Assembly (NCBI GenBank): GCA_900771035.1
Contig: CAAGML010000137.1
Location: 1-19,347, forward strand
Length of the DNA: 19,347 bases
Direction of reading: 5' to 3'
Source: Bacteroidales bacterium
GTDB taxonomy: Bacteria > Bacteroidota > Bacteroidia > Bacteroidales > Paludibacteraceae
The first letter of the stretch is position 1. Every line of letters begins with the position of its first letter. Below are positions 7,734 through 15,512 of this stretch, in pieces. The notes below the pieces were generated by a model that was not told the DNA's origin, ran no database searches, and saw only the letters and a list, made by a program, of their open reading frames with translations. Made by a program: the position numbers and the translations under genes.

Positions 7734-9074
7734 ATGGTAAGTTACAAGGAAAAAATAGGTTATGCTCTTGGTGATGCGGCAGCCGGAGGAATTGTCTGGA
7801 AAATGATGTCGATTGCCTTTCCACTCTTTTTCACCAACATTTATGGCTTGACCGTCGTTGATGCAGCAATGCTTATGCTCATCGCACGTCTGTTTGACGT
7901 GGTGACAGACCCGATGATGGGGGCAATTGCCGACCGTACGCAGTCACGTTGGGGCATATACCGCCCATGGATTATTTTCGGCGCGATTCCCTTAGGGATT
8001 GTATTCGCACTGCTTTTCCACACCCCTGATTTCAGTCCCGAAGGCAAACGCATCTGGGCATACACACTATATTTGCTGATGATGGCAATCTACACTATGG
8101 TCAATGTGCCATACGGCTCACTTTTAGGCGTGATGACTGACGATGACGACGCAAAGAACCAGTTCTCCTCCTACCGGATGGTAGGTGCATACGCCATGGG
8201 GTTCGTCACGCTGCTCAGTTTCCCGTACCTTCAACGCATGGTCGGAGGCAGCGACGCACGCCAATACTCTCTCTGCGCTGTGATACTCGGCGGTCTGGCT
8301 GCACTCATGACGCTTGCCTGTGGTCTGCTGACCAAAGAGAGACTCAAACCAGTGCGTGCCGACCGTTTCTCCCTCAAACCTTTTGCCGACCTTTTCCGCA
8401 ACCGTCCTTGGGTTGACCTCACGCTGATAGGTATATGCACCAACTTTTTCAACGGATTCCGCTATGCCGTGGCAGGTTATATGCTGCAATATTGCATTGA
8501 GGGGGAAGTGACAATCTCAGGACTCATAGTCAATTACACCGTCTTCATGACCTTCGGCGAAGTGACCTGCATGGTTTTCGGAGGACTGTCGCCACGTCTC
8601 ACTGCATTGGCAGGGAGCAAGAGACGCGCCTTCTCCCTCGCCTGCCTCGTCTGCATCATCTCCTCAATCGCCTACTGGTTCATTCCTATGTCAGCCGACT
8701 ATATCTGGCTCATGATTGCCGTGGTCATCATAACCTCAATGGGCATCGGTTGGTTCTCCCCTCTTCTTTGGTCTATGTATGCTGATGTGGCGGATTATGC
8801 CACAGAGCATAACGGCGTGTCATCCACCGGACTGATATTCTCGTCCGGCACAATGGCACAAAAACTCGGTTCAGCCGTCTCCGGCTCTTTGGTGGCATTG
8901 CTCCTTGGCGTGGCAGGCTTTGCCTCCAACACCGACGTCACAGGCTCCACCGTCATCCAAATTTCAGATATCGAAAGTGTCCGCCGTATGATTTGGGCAC
9001 TCTTCTCCATAATCCCTGCCGCAATTGCAGGCATAATGCTATGGCTCGTCGCACGATACCCTATCCGAAAATAA
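7734..9074 (+). CDS. GPH/MelB-type sugar:cation symporter (MFS)
   Basis: A 446-residue, roughly 12-helix transporter of the glycoside-pentoside-hexuronide:cation symporter family. The start MVSYKEKIGYALGDAAAGG matches the conserved family N-terminus, and an upstream ATG lies before the -7 element. The motif ARLFDVVTDPMMGAIADRT places Asp at 55 and 59, the positions of the cation-binding aspartates of E. coli MelB. It is followed by the family's loop SRWGIYRPWI. The downstream neighbour is a cytoplasmic GH130 phosphorylase, so the likely cargo is a small beta-mannoside such as Man-GlcNAc or mannobiose. That is inference from context. The stop codon is immediately followed by the stop of an opposite-strand small ORF. 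Confidence 0.9.
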   Translation: MVSYKEKIGYALGDAAAGGIVWKMMSIAFPLFFTNIYGLTVVDAAMLMLIARLFDVVTDPMMGAIADRTQSRWGIYRPWIIFGAIPLGIVFALLFHTPDFSPEGKRIWAYTLYLLMMAIYTMVNVPYGSLLGVMTDDDDAKNQFSSYRMVGAYAMGFVTLLSFPYLQRMVGGSDARQYSLCAVILGGLAALMTLACGLLTKERLKPVRADRFSLKPFADLFRNRPWVDLTLIGICTNFFNGFRYAVAGYMLQYCIEGEVTISGLIVNYTVFMTFGEVTCMVFGGLSPRLTALAGSKRRAFSLACLVCIISSIAYWFIPMSADYIWLMIAVVIITSMGIGWFSPLLWSMYADVADYATEHNGVSSTGLIFSSGTMAQKLGSAVSGSLVALLLGVAGFASNTDVTGSTVIQISDIESVRRMIWALFSIIPAAIAGIMLWLVARYPIRK

Positions 9075-9242
9075 TTAATTCTCAGCCTGTTTACTGTTTT
9101 TCGGTTTATCTTCTCTCAAAATAACGCTATTCCAGCGTTCCAAGAGCCTCAACGGTATATTAACGGTATATAAGCCTAACCAATAGCCATCGAAAAGACT
9201 AATCACCCGAATGACCAAAACAGAAACATCGAGAAAAATCAT
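9075..9242 (-). CDS. Possible small membrane protein, 55 residues, function unknown
   Basis: A minus-strand ORF starting [20 protein letters not shown], with one hydrophobic segment (about 2-18) and a basic polar tail ending [10 protein letters not shown], a plausible single-pass small protein. Its stop (TTA on the plus strand, 9075-9077) abuts the symporter's TAA. No TAnnTTTG promoter is seen upstream and I recognise no family. Within it lie a short inverted repeat, AACGCT/AGCGTT (9123-9139), and a direct repeat of AACGGTATAT (9151-9160, 9162-9171). These could instead mark a regulatory leader for the GH130 gene. It may be chance or a gene remnant. Confidence 0.25.
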   Translation of the reverse strand: MIFLDVSVLVIRVISLFDGYWLGLYTVNIPLRLLERWNSVILREDKPKNSKQAEN

Positions 9243-9263
9243 AGAAAACAATACAATTACGAC

Positions 9264-10238
9264 ATGAGCGTAAAAAGAGAGAACCTCCCATGGGTGGAGC
9301 GTCCGGAAGGTTGCACGGATATTCTGTGGCGTGACCCGCGCAACCCAATAATCGGCAGATACGCCATTCCTTGCGCAAACAGCATATTCAACAGCGCCGT
9401 CGTGCCTTTCGGGGAAGGGTTCGCAGGGGTGTTCCGTTGCGACAACCGTGCCGTGCAGATGAACATATTCGCAGGTTTCAGCAGTGACGGCATTAACTGG
9501 GAAATAGAACATGAGCCAATCGTCTTTGAACGCGGAAACACCGAGATGATTGAGAGCGACTACAAATACGACCCGCGCGTAACATGGATTGAGGACCGCT
9601 ACTGGATAACTTGGTGCAACGGGTACAAAGGTCAGCCAACAATAGGAATAGGCTACACTTTTGACTTCAAAAGGTTCTACCAATGCGAAAACGCTTTCCT
9701 GCCGTTCAACCGTAACGGAGTGCTGCTGCCTGAGAAAATCAACGGCATGTACGCCATGCTGAGCCGTCCTTCGGACAACGGACATACGGCTTTCGGCGAT
9801 ATTTACATCAGTTACTCGCCAGATATGGTCTTTTGGGGGAAACACCGCAAAGTTATGGGCGTGACGCCCTTCGAGGTCAGCGCATGGCAATGCCTGAAAA
9901 TCGGGGCAGGTCCCGTGCCTATCAAAACCGACGAAGGATGGCTGATGTTCTACCACGGTGTGATAAGAACCTGCAACGGCTACCGCTACTCGATGGGAGC
10001 TGCGCTGCTTGACATCAACGACCCGTCAAAAGTGCTATACAGAACACAGCCATACCTGCTGGCACCTGCCGAAATGTACGAATTGACTGGCGATGTGCCT
10101 AACGTGGTGTTCCCTTGCGCAGCACTGACAGACGGCGAAAAAGTTGCCATCTACTATGGGGCGGCAGACACATGCGTATGTGCGGCATACGGCAAAATTG
10201 GTGAGATAATAGAGTTCGTAAAAAGAAACTCCTGCTAA
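9264..10238 (+). CDS. GH130 beta-mannoside phosphorylase (mannosyl-GlcNAc or mannooligosaccharide type)
   Basis: A 324-residue glycoside hydrolase family 130 enzyme that would cleave a beta-mannoside with phosphate to give mannose 1-phosphate. The length and the N-terminus ([20 protein letters not shown]) resemble the compact GH130_2 type, which includes Bacteroides 1,4-beta-mannosyl-N-acetylglucosamine phosphorylases. GH130_1 enzymes are longer. The motif [13 protein letters not shown] contains Asp103, matching the proton-donor Asp of the family. Other hallmarks are [35 protein letters not shown] and VVFPCA. There is no signal peptide, so it is cytoplasmic. It follows the symporter by 189 bases with no clear promoter of its own and probably works on the imported sugar. 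Substrate assignment is tentative. The stop codon lies two bases before the 33-bp repeat array. Confidence 0.88.
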   Translation: MSVKRENLPWVERPEGCTDILWRDPRNPIIGRYAIPCANSIFNSAVVPFGEGFAGVFRCDNRAVQMNIFAGFSSDGINWEIEHEPIVFERGNTEMIESDYKYDPRVTWIEDRYWITWCNGYKGQPTIGIGYTFDFKRFYQCENAFLPFNRNGVLLPEKINGMYAMLSRPSDNGHTAFGDIYISYSPDMVFWGKHRKVMGVTPFEVSAWQCLKIGAGPVPIKTDEGWLMFYHGVIRTCNGYRYSMGAALLDINDPSKVLYRTQPYLLAPAEMYELTGDVPNVVFPCAALTDGEKVAIYYGAADTCVCAAYGKIGEIIEFVKRNSC

Positions 10239-10240
10239 AA

Positions 10241-10372
10241 GATTCGGGGGAAATTGTAATTTTGGAGGAAAAAGATTCGGGGGAAATTGTAATTTTGGAG
10301 GAAAAAGATTCGGGGGAAATTGTAATTTTCATAGAAAAAGATTTGGGGGAATCGAAAAAAAGTTGTACCTTT
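10241..10372 (+). repeat. Tandem 33-bp repeat array upstream of an ATPase gene
   Basis: Four head-to-tail units of exactly 33 bp begin at 10241, 10274, 10307 and 10340. Units 1 and 2 are identical. Unit 3 matches for its first 23 bases. Unit 4 keeps only GATT(T)GGGGGAA and then becomes the promoter. Each of units 1-3 starts GATTCGGGGG and contains the inverted repeat AAATT-GT-AATTT (10251-10262, 10284-10295, 10317-10328), overlapping a TAATTTTG or TAATTTTC that mimics a -7 box. There are no spacers, so it is not CRISPR. The array begins two bases after the GH130 stop and runs into the promoter of the ATPase at 10393. Confidence 0.92.
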
Positions 10373-10373
10373 G
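10342..10373 (+). promoter_or_regulatory. Promoter of the 10393-11736 ATPase
   Basis: TTTG (10342-10345) and TACCTTTG (10366-10373), 20 bases apart, form a well-matched Bacteroidetes -33/-7 pair. The -33 TTTG lies in the degenerate fourth repeat unit, where units 1-3 have TTCG. It sits 19 bases upstream of the ATG at 10393 and excludes the in-frame ATG at 10363. Confidence 0.8.
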
Positions 10374-10392
10374 CACCCAAAATCAGACAATT

Positions 10393-11736
10393 ATGGCAGA
10401 CATAGTATTCAAGAGAAAAATCTACGGGCAAATGCTCGAATGGAAGAAGGTCAACCAGGGCAGTTCCGCACTAATGATTGAGGGGGCAAGACGTATAGGC
10501 AAATCGACTGTGGTAGAAGAATTTGCGAAAAACGAATACGACTCTTTCATACTCATAGACTTCAACAACGCTTCGCCTGCGACATACGCACTTTTTGACG
10601 ACCTCACCAACCTTGACCTGCTGTTTCTGGAATTGCAGACCACGTACAAAACCGTACTCAAAAAACGCAAATCCGCAATTATTTTCGACGAAGTACAGAA
10701 ATGTCCGAAAGCCAGACAGGCGATAAAGTACCTCGTGAAAGACGGGAGATATGACTATATAGAGACTGGCTCACTGATTTCAATCAAAAAAAACACAGAA
10801 TCCATCACCATTCCGAGCGAAGAAGACAGACTGGAAATGTACCCGATGGACTACGAGGAATTCATGTGGGCGATAGGCGATGAGGTGACGACTACATTGC
10901 TGAGACAATACTGGGATGCGAAAAGGGAATTGGGTGCAGTACACAGAAAGGTGATACGCGACTTGAGGCTATATATGCTTGTGGGAGGTATGCCACAGGC
11001 GGTAAAAGCCTATATTGAGCACAACAACTTTCAGATGGTGGATGAAGTGAAGCGTAAAATCCTGCGGCTTTACCAAGACGATTTCCGCAAGATTGACGCA
11101 TCAGGGAAAGTGGGGAGAATGTTTATGTCAATACCTGAGCAACTCACACGAAACGTATCACGCTATGTTCCATACGCAGTCATAGGGCAAAACAAGCCAA
11201 GGGACGACGACAGAATGGTGGAATTGCTTCAGGCTTTGGACGAGAGCAAGACTGTCAACTTCGTGTATCAATGCAATGACCCGAATGTGGGTATGAGCCT
11301 GACACGCAACGACAACAGCTACAAACTGTTCCTGGCAGACACAGGACTGTTCGTGACGTTGGCATTCTGGGACAAGAAATTCACAGACAACATAATATAC
11401 AACAAGCTGCTGAACGACAAGCTCGAGGCAAATATGGGGTATGTGTATGAAAACCTCGTGTCACAAATGCTGATTGCGGCAGGCAACAAACTGTTTTACC
11501 ATACATGGAAAAGAGACGATAAGCACAACTACGAGATTGACTTCATCATCTCGCACGGCTCGAAAATAAGTCCCATAGAGGTGAAATCATCAGGCTACAA
11601 CAGGCACGTCTCGTTGGACAACTTCTGCACAAGGTATCACAAAAGAATAGAAAAGCGGTATCTGCTATACACCAAAGACCTCAGACAAGACGGAGAGACA
11701 CTCTTAGTGCCGATGTATATGATACCGTTTTTGTAA
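10393..11736 (+). CDS. AAA_14/DUF4143-type ATPase
   Basis: A 447-residue ATP-binding protein of the AAA_14 plus DUF4143 type; no cellular function is established. Walker A is GARRIGKST (31-39, K37) and Walker B is SAIIFDEVQKCP (D99, E100). The sensor-like stretch IETGSLIS follows at about 123-130. The C-terminal DUF4143 region includes LFLADTGLFVTLAFW and ends in a nuclease-like pattern, EIDFI (E381, D383) then IEVKSS (E396, K398). There is no signal peptide. The start MADIVFKRK is fixed by the promoter at 10342-10373; a longer in-frame ATG would precede it. The gene is preceded by tandem 33-bp repeats and ends with TAA directly abutting the stop of the opposite-strand helix-turn-helix gene. 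It appears complete and monocistronic, wedged between two operons. Confidence 0.9.
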   Translation: MADIVFKRKIYGQMLEWKKVNQGSSALMIEGARRIGKSTVVEEFAKNEYDSFILIDFNNASPATYALFDDLTNLDLLFLELQTTYKTVLKKRKSAIIFDEVQKCPKARQAIKYLVKDGRYDYIETGSLISIKKNTESITIPSEEDRLEMYPMDYEEFMWAIGDEVTTTLLRQYWDAKRELGAVHRKVIRDLRLYMLVGGMPQAVKAYIEHNNFQMVDEVKRKILRLYQDDFRKIDASGKVGRMFMSIPEQLTRNVSRYVPYAVIGQNKPRDDDRMVELLQALDESKTVNFVYQCNDPNVGMSLTRNDNSYKLFLADTGLFVTLAFWDKKFTDNIIYNKLLNDKLEANMGYVYENLVSQMLIAAGNKLFYHTWKRDDKHNYEIDFIISHGSKISPIEVKSSGYNRHVSLDNFCTRYHKRIEKRYLLYTKDLRQDGETLLVPMYMIPFL

Positions 11737-11913
11737 TTATGCAGGTTGCCAATAGCAACGTTTCGGAGAGACGATAGCGCCCTCGTCCTTGAGGAGTTTC
11801 ATTGCTTTGTCAACCTCCTTGCGGTCAAGACCGGTGATTTCGGCGATTTTGCCGGCATTCAGAGGTTCGCCAGCATTGCGCATTGCTTCGAGTACTTTTT
11901 CTTTTGTTTCCAT
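11737..11913 (-). CDS. Small helix-turn-helix protein, 58 residues
   Basis: A short gene reading [20 protein letters not shown] and continuing with [21 protein letters not shown], then [14 protein letters not shown] to the C-terminus. This looks like a minimal winged-helix or helix-turn-helix fold: helix 1 at about 2-12, helix 2 at 20-27, recognition helix at 31-43, and a wing around 46-56. Its ATG overlaps the stop of the aldo/keto reductase in TAATG, which indicates translational coupling as third gene of the operon. Its stop abuts the stop of the ATPase on the other strand. It may regulate the redox operon or act elsewhere; no target is evident. The coding call rests on coupling and on a coherent fold pattern. 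Confidence 0.8.
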   Translation of the reverse strand: METKEKVLEAMRNAGEPLNAGKIAEITGLDRKEVDKAMKLLKDEGAIVSPKRCYWQPA

Positions 11914-13313
11914 TATAGATTATTCTGTTTTAGTTTTTCTACGTATTCATCGATAAGGCGCATCTTGGCAGGGATGTCTATACGCTGAGGACATTGACCC
12001 GAGCATTGGTTGCAACCTATGCAATGGTCTGCCTGACGTATCCCCGGCAAGGCACGGTCGTAACCTATAAGGAAAGCACGACGTGATTTGTTGTACTCAG
12101 GGTCAGCGGCAGATGACGTTACGTTTCCCGAATTAACCATCTTATTGTAGAAGGAGAAAACACCAGGAATGTCAATACCGTAAGGACATGGCATACAGTA
12201 ACGACATGAGGTGCAAGGCACTAACGGATAGTTGAGATAGATGCCAGCCACATGTTCGAGAAGCGCAAGTTCCTCTTCCGTACAAGGCTCAAGTGGCGAA
12301 TATGTGCGGATGTTGTCCTGTAGGTGTTCCATATAAGTCATACCACTGAGGACAGTAAGAATGCGAGGGAAAGAGCCAGCGAAACGGAATGCCCACGAAG
12401 CTATAGACGACTGAGGGCGAAGGGTTTTCAACTCTTTGGTCAGATGTTCGTTGAGCGAGGCAAGCTGACCACCTAAAAGAGGTTCCATAATCACAACAGG
12501 AATACCGAGTTCATCGAGGCGTGCGTAGAGTTTCTCGGCATTGGCATTACGTCCGTCACCATCCTCGGCATGTCGCCAATCTATATAATTCATCTGAATC
12601 TGCACGAAATCCCATTGCACCACCTCATGGAGCGAGAGAAGATACTCGAAAAGCTCCATATCCCCATGATAGGAGAACCCAAGATTACGTATTTTGCCTT
12701 TGCGACGCTCATTCATAAGGAACTCAAGCATACCATTATCCACGAAACGCTTGTTGAAACGTTCGAGGGCAGTGTTCACATCGTCAGGTTGTCCAACGGA
12801 ATGAAGCAGAAGATAGTCTATATAGTCAGTCTTGAGGTAACGGAATGAGTTCTCGTAAATCTGCATCGAACCTTTGCGAGACCAAGTGGAAGGGTCGAAG
12901 TTCGACAGTTTCGTGGCTATAAAATATTTGCCACGGTCGTGGCGCGAGAGTGCCTCGCCCATGGCAGATTCCGAGAATCCCTTGCAATAGACAGGAGCGG
13001 TGTCGAAATAGTTAACGCCATGCGCAATGGCATAATCCACAAGGTCGTTAACCTTTTTCTGAGATATTTTGTCATCAGTTCCACGGGCAGAGCCGCCGTA
13101 GATAGTAGGGAGTCGCATTGCGCCAAAACCGAGGAGCGACACTTTGTCACCGGTCGAAGGGTTTGTGCGGTATGTCATCTTATCGGTAGGCACTTCGCCG
13201 AGAGCCACCTCTGCAATGTCTGTTGGTTTTTCCTCGCGTTTGCAGCCTGTGGCGACAGCAGCGGTTGCTATAGATGCAGCGGTGAGTGTTTTGAGAAAAT
13301 TTCGTCTATCCAT
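11913..13313 (-). CDS. Tat-exported aldo/keto reductase with C-terminal 2x[4Fe-4S] ferredoxin domain
   Basis: A 466-residue NAD(P)H-type aldo/keto reductase fold fused to a ferredoxin module. The N-terminus [18 protein letters not shown] has twin arginines (R3, R4) and ends in a lipobox-like ATGC (Cys24), so it is probably exported folded through Tat and perhaps lipid-anchored. AKR residues visible are YFDTAPVY (D104, Y109), ATK (K135) and LLLHS (H171). Iron-sulfur cysteines are C367, C370, C373, C376 and C431, C434, C437, C441, the latter in [12 protein letters not shown]. It starts 15 bases after the polyferredoxin gene's stop and overlaps the small HTH gene by one base. Electrons probably come from the polyferredoxin; the substrate is unknown. 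Export of an AKR is notable because free nicotinamide cofactor is scarce in the periplasm. Confidence 0.9.
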   Translation of the reverse strand: MDRRNFLKTLTAASIATAAVATGCKREEKPTDIAEVALGEVPTDKMTYRTNPSTGDKVSLLGFGAMRLPTIYGGSARGTDDKISQKKVNDLVDYAIAHGVNYFDTAPVYCKGFSESAMGEALSRHDRGKYFIATKLSNFDPSTWSRKGSMQIYENSFRYLKTDYIDYLLLHSVGQPDDVNTALERFNKRFVDNGMLEFLMNERRKGKIRNLGFSYHGDMELFEYLLSLHEVVQWDFVQIQMNYIDWRHAEDGDGRNANAEKLYARLDELGIPVVIMEPLLGGQLASLNEHLTKELKTLRPQSSIASWAFRFAGSFPRILTVLSGMTYMEHLQDNIRTYSPLEPCTEEELALLEHVAGIYLNYPLVPCTSCRYCMPCPYGIDIPGVFSFYNKMVNSGNVTSSAADPEYNKSRRAFLIGYDRALPGIRQADHCIGCNQCSGQCPQRIDIPAKMRLIDEYVEKLKQNNL

Positions 13314-13328
13314 AATGCGAATGAGAAA

Positions 13329-14801
13329 TTAGATGATACGGTGGTCTTTGTGTCCCTCGACGTAGATTGCGCTGAAAGGACGTGCAGGGCAGAGATGCTC
13401 GCAAGCACCACAGCCAATGCAGCGTTCTGTGTCGATGGCAGGTATTTCGTGGTCACCCTGAGGCACCATCGTTATGGCACCAACGGGACAATGGCGGGCG
13501 CAGTTGCCGCAAGAGACATGGTCGGTATTTACGACGCAATTGTCTGCAATCCAGACGGCATGGCCAATCTGGGTAGAGGATTTCTCGATACGCACTATTG
13601 GACGTATGGCAACTGTAGGGCAAACCTCAGAGCAGCGTGTACACTCAGGACGACAATGTCCAAGCTCATAAGACATCTCAGGCTGCATAAAGGTGTTCAA
13701 CTCCATTGAAGGACGAAGGACATGGTTCGGACAATTAGAGACGCAGAGCTGGCAACCGATGCAATGCTGTGCGAAATGGTCAACAGAGAGGGCACCTGCA
13801 GGAACAAGCCTCACGGCACGTTTAGGGGCTTTTTTGTCCTCGATTACTGTAAGTCCGCCGTCAACGGTCTTCGCCACCGCGTCAACAGCAGAAAGAGAGC
13901 CAAGGGCGACAGCCCCGGTTATGAAATTACGGCGGGAAGGGTCGGTGAAACCGGCATTTTTCTTGTTTTCCTGTTTGCCGAACTTGCGGAGACCGAAAGA
14001 GATAGCCCCCTGACGGCAGTTGTTGACACAATCAAAACATACCACGCAGTTTGCCATATCGACCTTGTGTTCCTTAGGATTAATACATGATGCCTTGCAA
14101 CGGTGTGAGCAAACCTTACATCCATTACACTTGGACAAATCGAACACAGGGCGAAGGAGAGAAAAACGGGAAACAAGGGAAAGAGCAGAACCGACAGGGC
14201 ATACATTTGAGCACCACCAACGTCCGGCAAAGAAAGAGATAAGGGCGAAAAGCAGAAGTGTGCCGCCAGAGATATACATCATCAGACGTGGCGCAAGCGT
14301 GTTGTCAACATGGTAGAATGCGATGGAATCGTGCGAAACAGCATAATCGGCGGCAAGGTTGTTTATATAGCGGTAGAGAGGCGCAAGGAAATTGTTGGAA
14401 ATCCTGCCATAGATGCTGTAAGGGTCAATCAATGCCGCGTATGAGGAGAGTCCGACGACGAAAAGGACGATGAAAACGGCGAGAACTATGAAACGCAACC
14501 AACGGTTTTCGGAAGAATAGTGGAAATGGTTGCGGCTACGCTTCATTCCGAGCCAGTTGAAGAAATCCTGCACAATACCCATAGGGCATACAAGCGAGCA
14601 GTAGAGACGGCCGAAAACTAAAGTTGCCAAGAAAAGGAAGAGGAGAATGAACGGTGCGGGGTGTGTGAGGGCGGCAGGGAGGAGTTGGATTTTGGCAAGC
14701 CAGCCGAACCACGGTTGTAACGTACCGGTGAAATCGAGGAAAAGCAGCGTCAGACAGATAATTGAAAAGACCTGTAGGACGACACGTAGGTGTTTAAGCA
14801 T
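13329..14801 (-). CDS. NapH-like membrane polyferredoxin fused to a periplasmic polyferredoxin through an internal Tat motif
   Basis: A 490-residue protein. The start [12 protein letters not shown] is chosen because the promoter (14830-14861) lies downstream of the longer in-frame ATG. Four N-terminal membrane helices (about 5-25, 48-66, 103-122, 174-194) carry the NapH-type motifs CSLVCPMG (C68, C72) and CSNVCPVG (C197, C201). A ferredoxin region follows with C225/228/231/235 and C252/255/258/262. Then comes [18 protein letters not shown] (R290, R291), an internal twin-arginine motif plus hydrophobic helix. Finally a polyferredoxin has C347/350/353/357, C383/387/390/394, C422/431/434/438 and C461/464/467/471. 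With four helices before it, the RR motif would be cytoplasmic, as Tat needs. The layout resembles NapH fused to NapG. It is the first gene of the operon with the Tat-exported reductase and likely passes membrane electrons to it. Confidence 0.9.
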   Translation of the reverse strand: MLKHLRVVLQVFSIICLTLLFLDFTGTLQPWFGWLAKIQLLPAALTHPAPFILLFLFLATLVFGRLYCSLVCPMGIVQDFFNWLGMKRSRNHFHYSSENRWLRFIVLAVFIVLFVVGLSSYAALIDPYSIYGRISNNFLAPLYRYINNLAADYAVSHDSIAFYHVDNTLAPRLMMYISGGTLLLFALISFFAGRWWCSNVCPVGSALSLVSRFSLLRPVFDLSKCNGCKVCSHRCKASCINPKEHKVDMANCVVCFDCVNNCRQGAISFGLRKFGKQENKKNAGFTDPSRRNFITGAVALGSLSAVDAVAKTVDGGLTVIEDKKAPKRAVRLVPAGALSVDHFAQHCIGCQLCVSNCPNHVLRPSMELNTFMQPEMSYELGHCRPECTRCSEVCPTVAIRPIVRIEKSSTQIGHAVWIADNCVVNTDHVSCGNCARHCPVGAITMVPQGDHEIPAIDTERCIGCGACEHLCPARPFSAIYVEGHKDHRII

Positions 14802-14829
14802 AACAATAAAAGAATTATGATTGTGGGTG

Positions 14830-14861
14830 CAAAGGTAAGGCTTTTTTTTGAGGCAAGCAAA
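14830..14861 (-). promoter_or_regulatory. Promoter of the polyferredoxin-reductase operon
   Basis: On the minus strand TACCTTTG (14837-14830) and TTTG (14861-14858), spaced 20 bases, form a good -7/-33 pair. The leader to the ATG at 14801 is about 20-25 bases. The stretch TTACCTTTGCACC (14838-14826) is repeated exactly, in inverted orientation, in the divergent frr promoter. Confidence 0.8.
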
Positions 14862-14877
14862 TTTTTCGGTGATTTTT

Positions 14878-14908
14878 TTTGCACATTCAGATTTTTTGTT
14901 TACCTTTG
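14878..14908 (+). promoter_or_regulatory. Promoter of frr-rsgA
   Basis: TTTG (14878-14881) and TACCTTTG (14901-14908), spaced 19 bases, match the Bacteroidetes consensus. The ATG of frr is 41 bases beyond. Its -33 element is only 16 bases from the -33 element of the divergent operon, so the two promoters share one short upstream region. Confidence 0.78.
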
Positions 14909-14948
14909 CACCATAAAACACATTAGTAACTTAATCAGACGAAACATT

Positions 14949-15512
14949 ATGGACGAAAGACTGCAACCTATTATCAGTAAGGCAACTGACGACATGGAGG
15001 CTACGATTATGTACCTTGACGACACGCTGGCACACATACGTGCAGGCAAAGCCTCAGCGAGAATTATCGACCCTGTAAGGGTGGATTATTATGGTACGAT
15101 GTCGCCAATAACAAGTGTGGCAAACGTGACGGTGCCTGACGCAAAGACCATCCAGATTCAGCCATGGGAGAAAAACATGCTCAAACCTATAGAGCGTGCT
15201 TTGCAGAACTCGGAAATCGGCATCACGCCTGTTAACAACGGCGAGGTGATACGCCTGTGCTTCCCTCCAGTGACTGAGGAGCGTCGTCGTGAACTGGTGA
15301 AAAAAGCCAACAAAGAGGGCGAGGACGCAAAAGTGTCAATCCGCAACGCTCGCCGTGACGCCATCGACAAGATGAAGAAAGAGGTGAAGAACGGTCTTCC
15401 TGAGGACGTTGAGAAGGACGGCGAGGCAGAGGCCCAGAAAATCCACGACAACTACATCAAGAAGATTGACGCACTGCTTGCCGCCAAGGAGAAAGAGATA
15501 ATGACCATCTGA
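14949..15512 (+). CDS. frr: Ribosome recycling factor
   Basis: A 187-residue protein, the normal length for RRF, which with EF-G splits post-termination ribosomes. Family hallmarks are visible: the N-terminal helix [60 protein letters not shown], and the C-terminal basic helices [20 protein letters not shown] and [20 protein letters not shown]. The start MDERLQP is chosen from homologous length and from the promoter position; the upstream in-frame ATG at 14790 is before the promoter. The stop overlaps the rsgA ATG in TGATG. Confidence 0.97.
   Translation: MDERLQPIISKATDDMEATIMYLDDTLAHIRAGKASARIIDPVRVDYYGTMSPITSVANVTVPDAKTIQIQPWEKNMLKPIERALQNSEIGITPVNNGEVIRLCFPPVTEERRRELVKKANKEGEDAKVSIRNARRDAIDKMKKEVKNGLPEDVEKDGEAEAQKIHDNYIKKIDALLAAKEKEIMTI

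Noticed and set aside
9075..9956. 294-codon minus-strand frame opposite the GH130 gene
   Set aside because: Most of it is antisense to a well-supported enzyme and shows no recognisable domain; only the last 55 codons, outside GH130, are kept as a doubtful small ORF.
10241..10372. CRISPR array
   Set aside because: The 33-bp units are directly contiguous, with no variable spacers and no cas genes nearby; it is a plain tandem repeat.
10099..10431. Minus-strand frame with an 11-residue repeat ([11 protein letters not shown])
   Set aside because: The repeat only reflects a 33-bp DNA period divisible by three; the frame overlaps GH130 and the ATPase promoter.
12939..13709. 256-codon plus-strand frame across the reductase and polyferredoxin genes
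   Set aside because: Antisense to two genes with many conserved Cys motifs; no independent start signal or family match.
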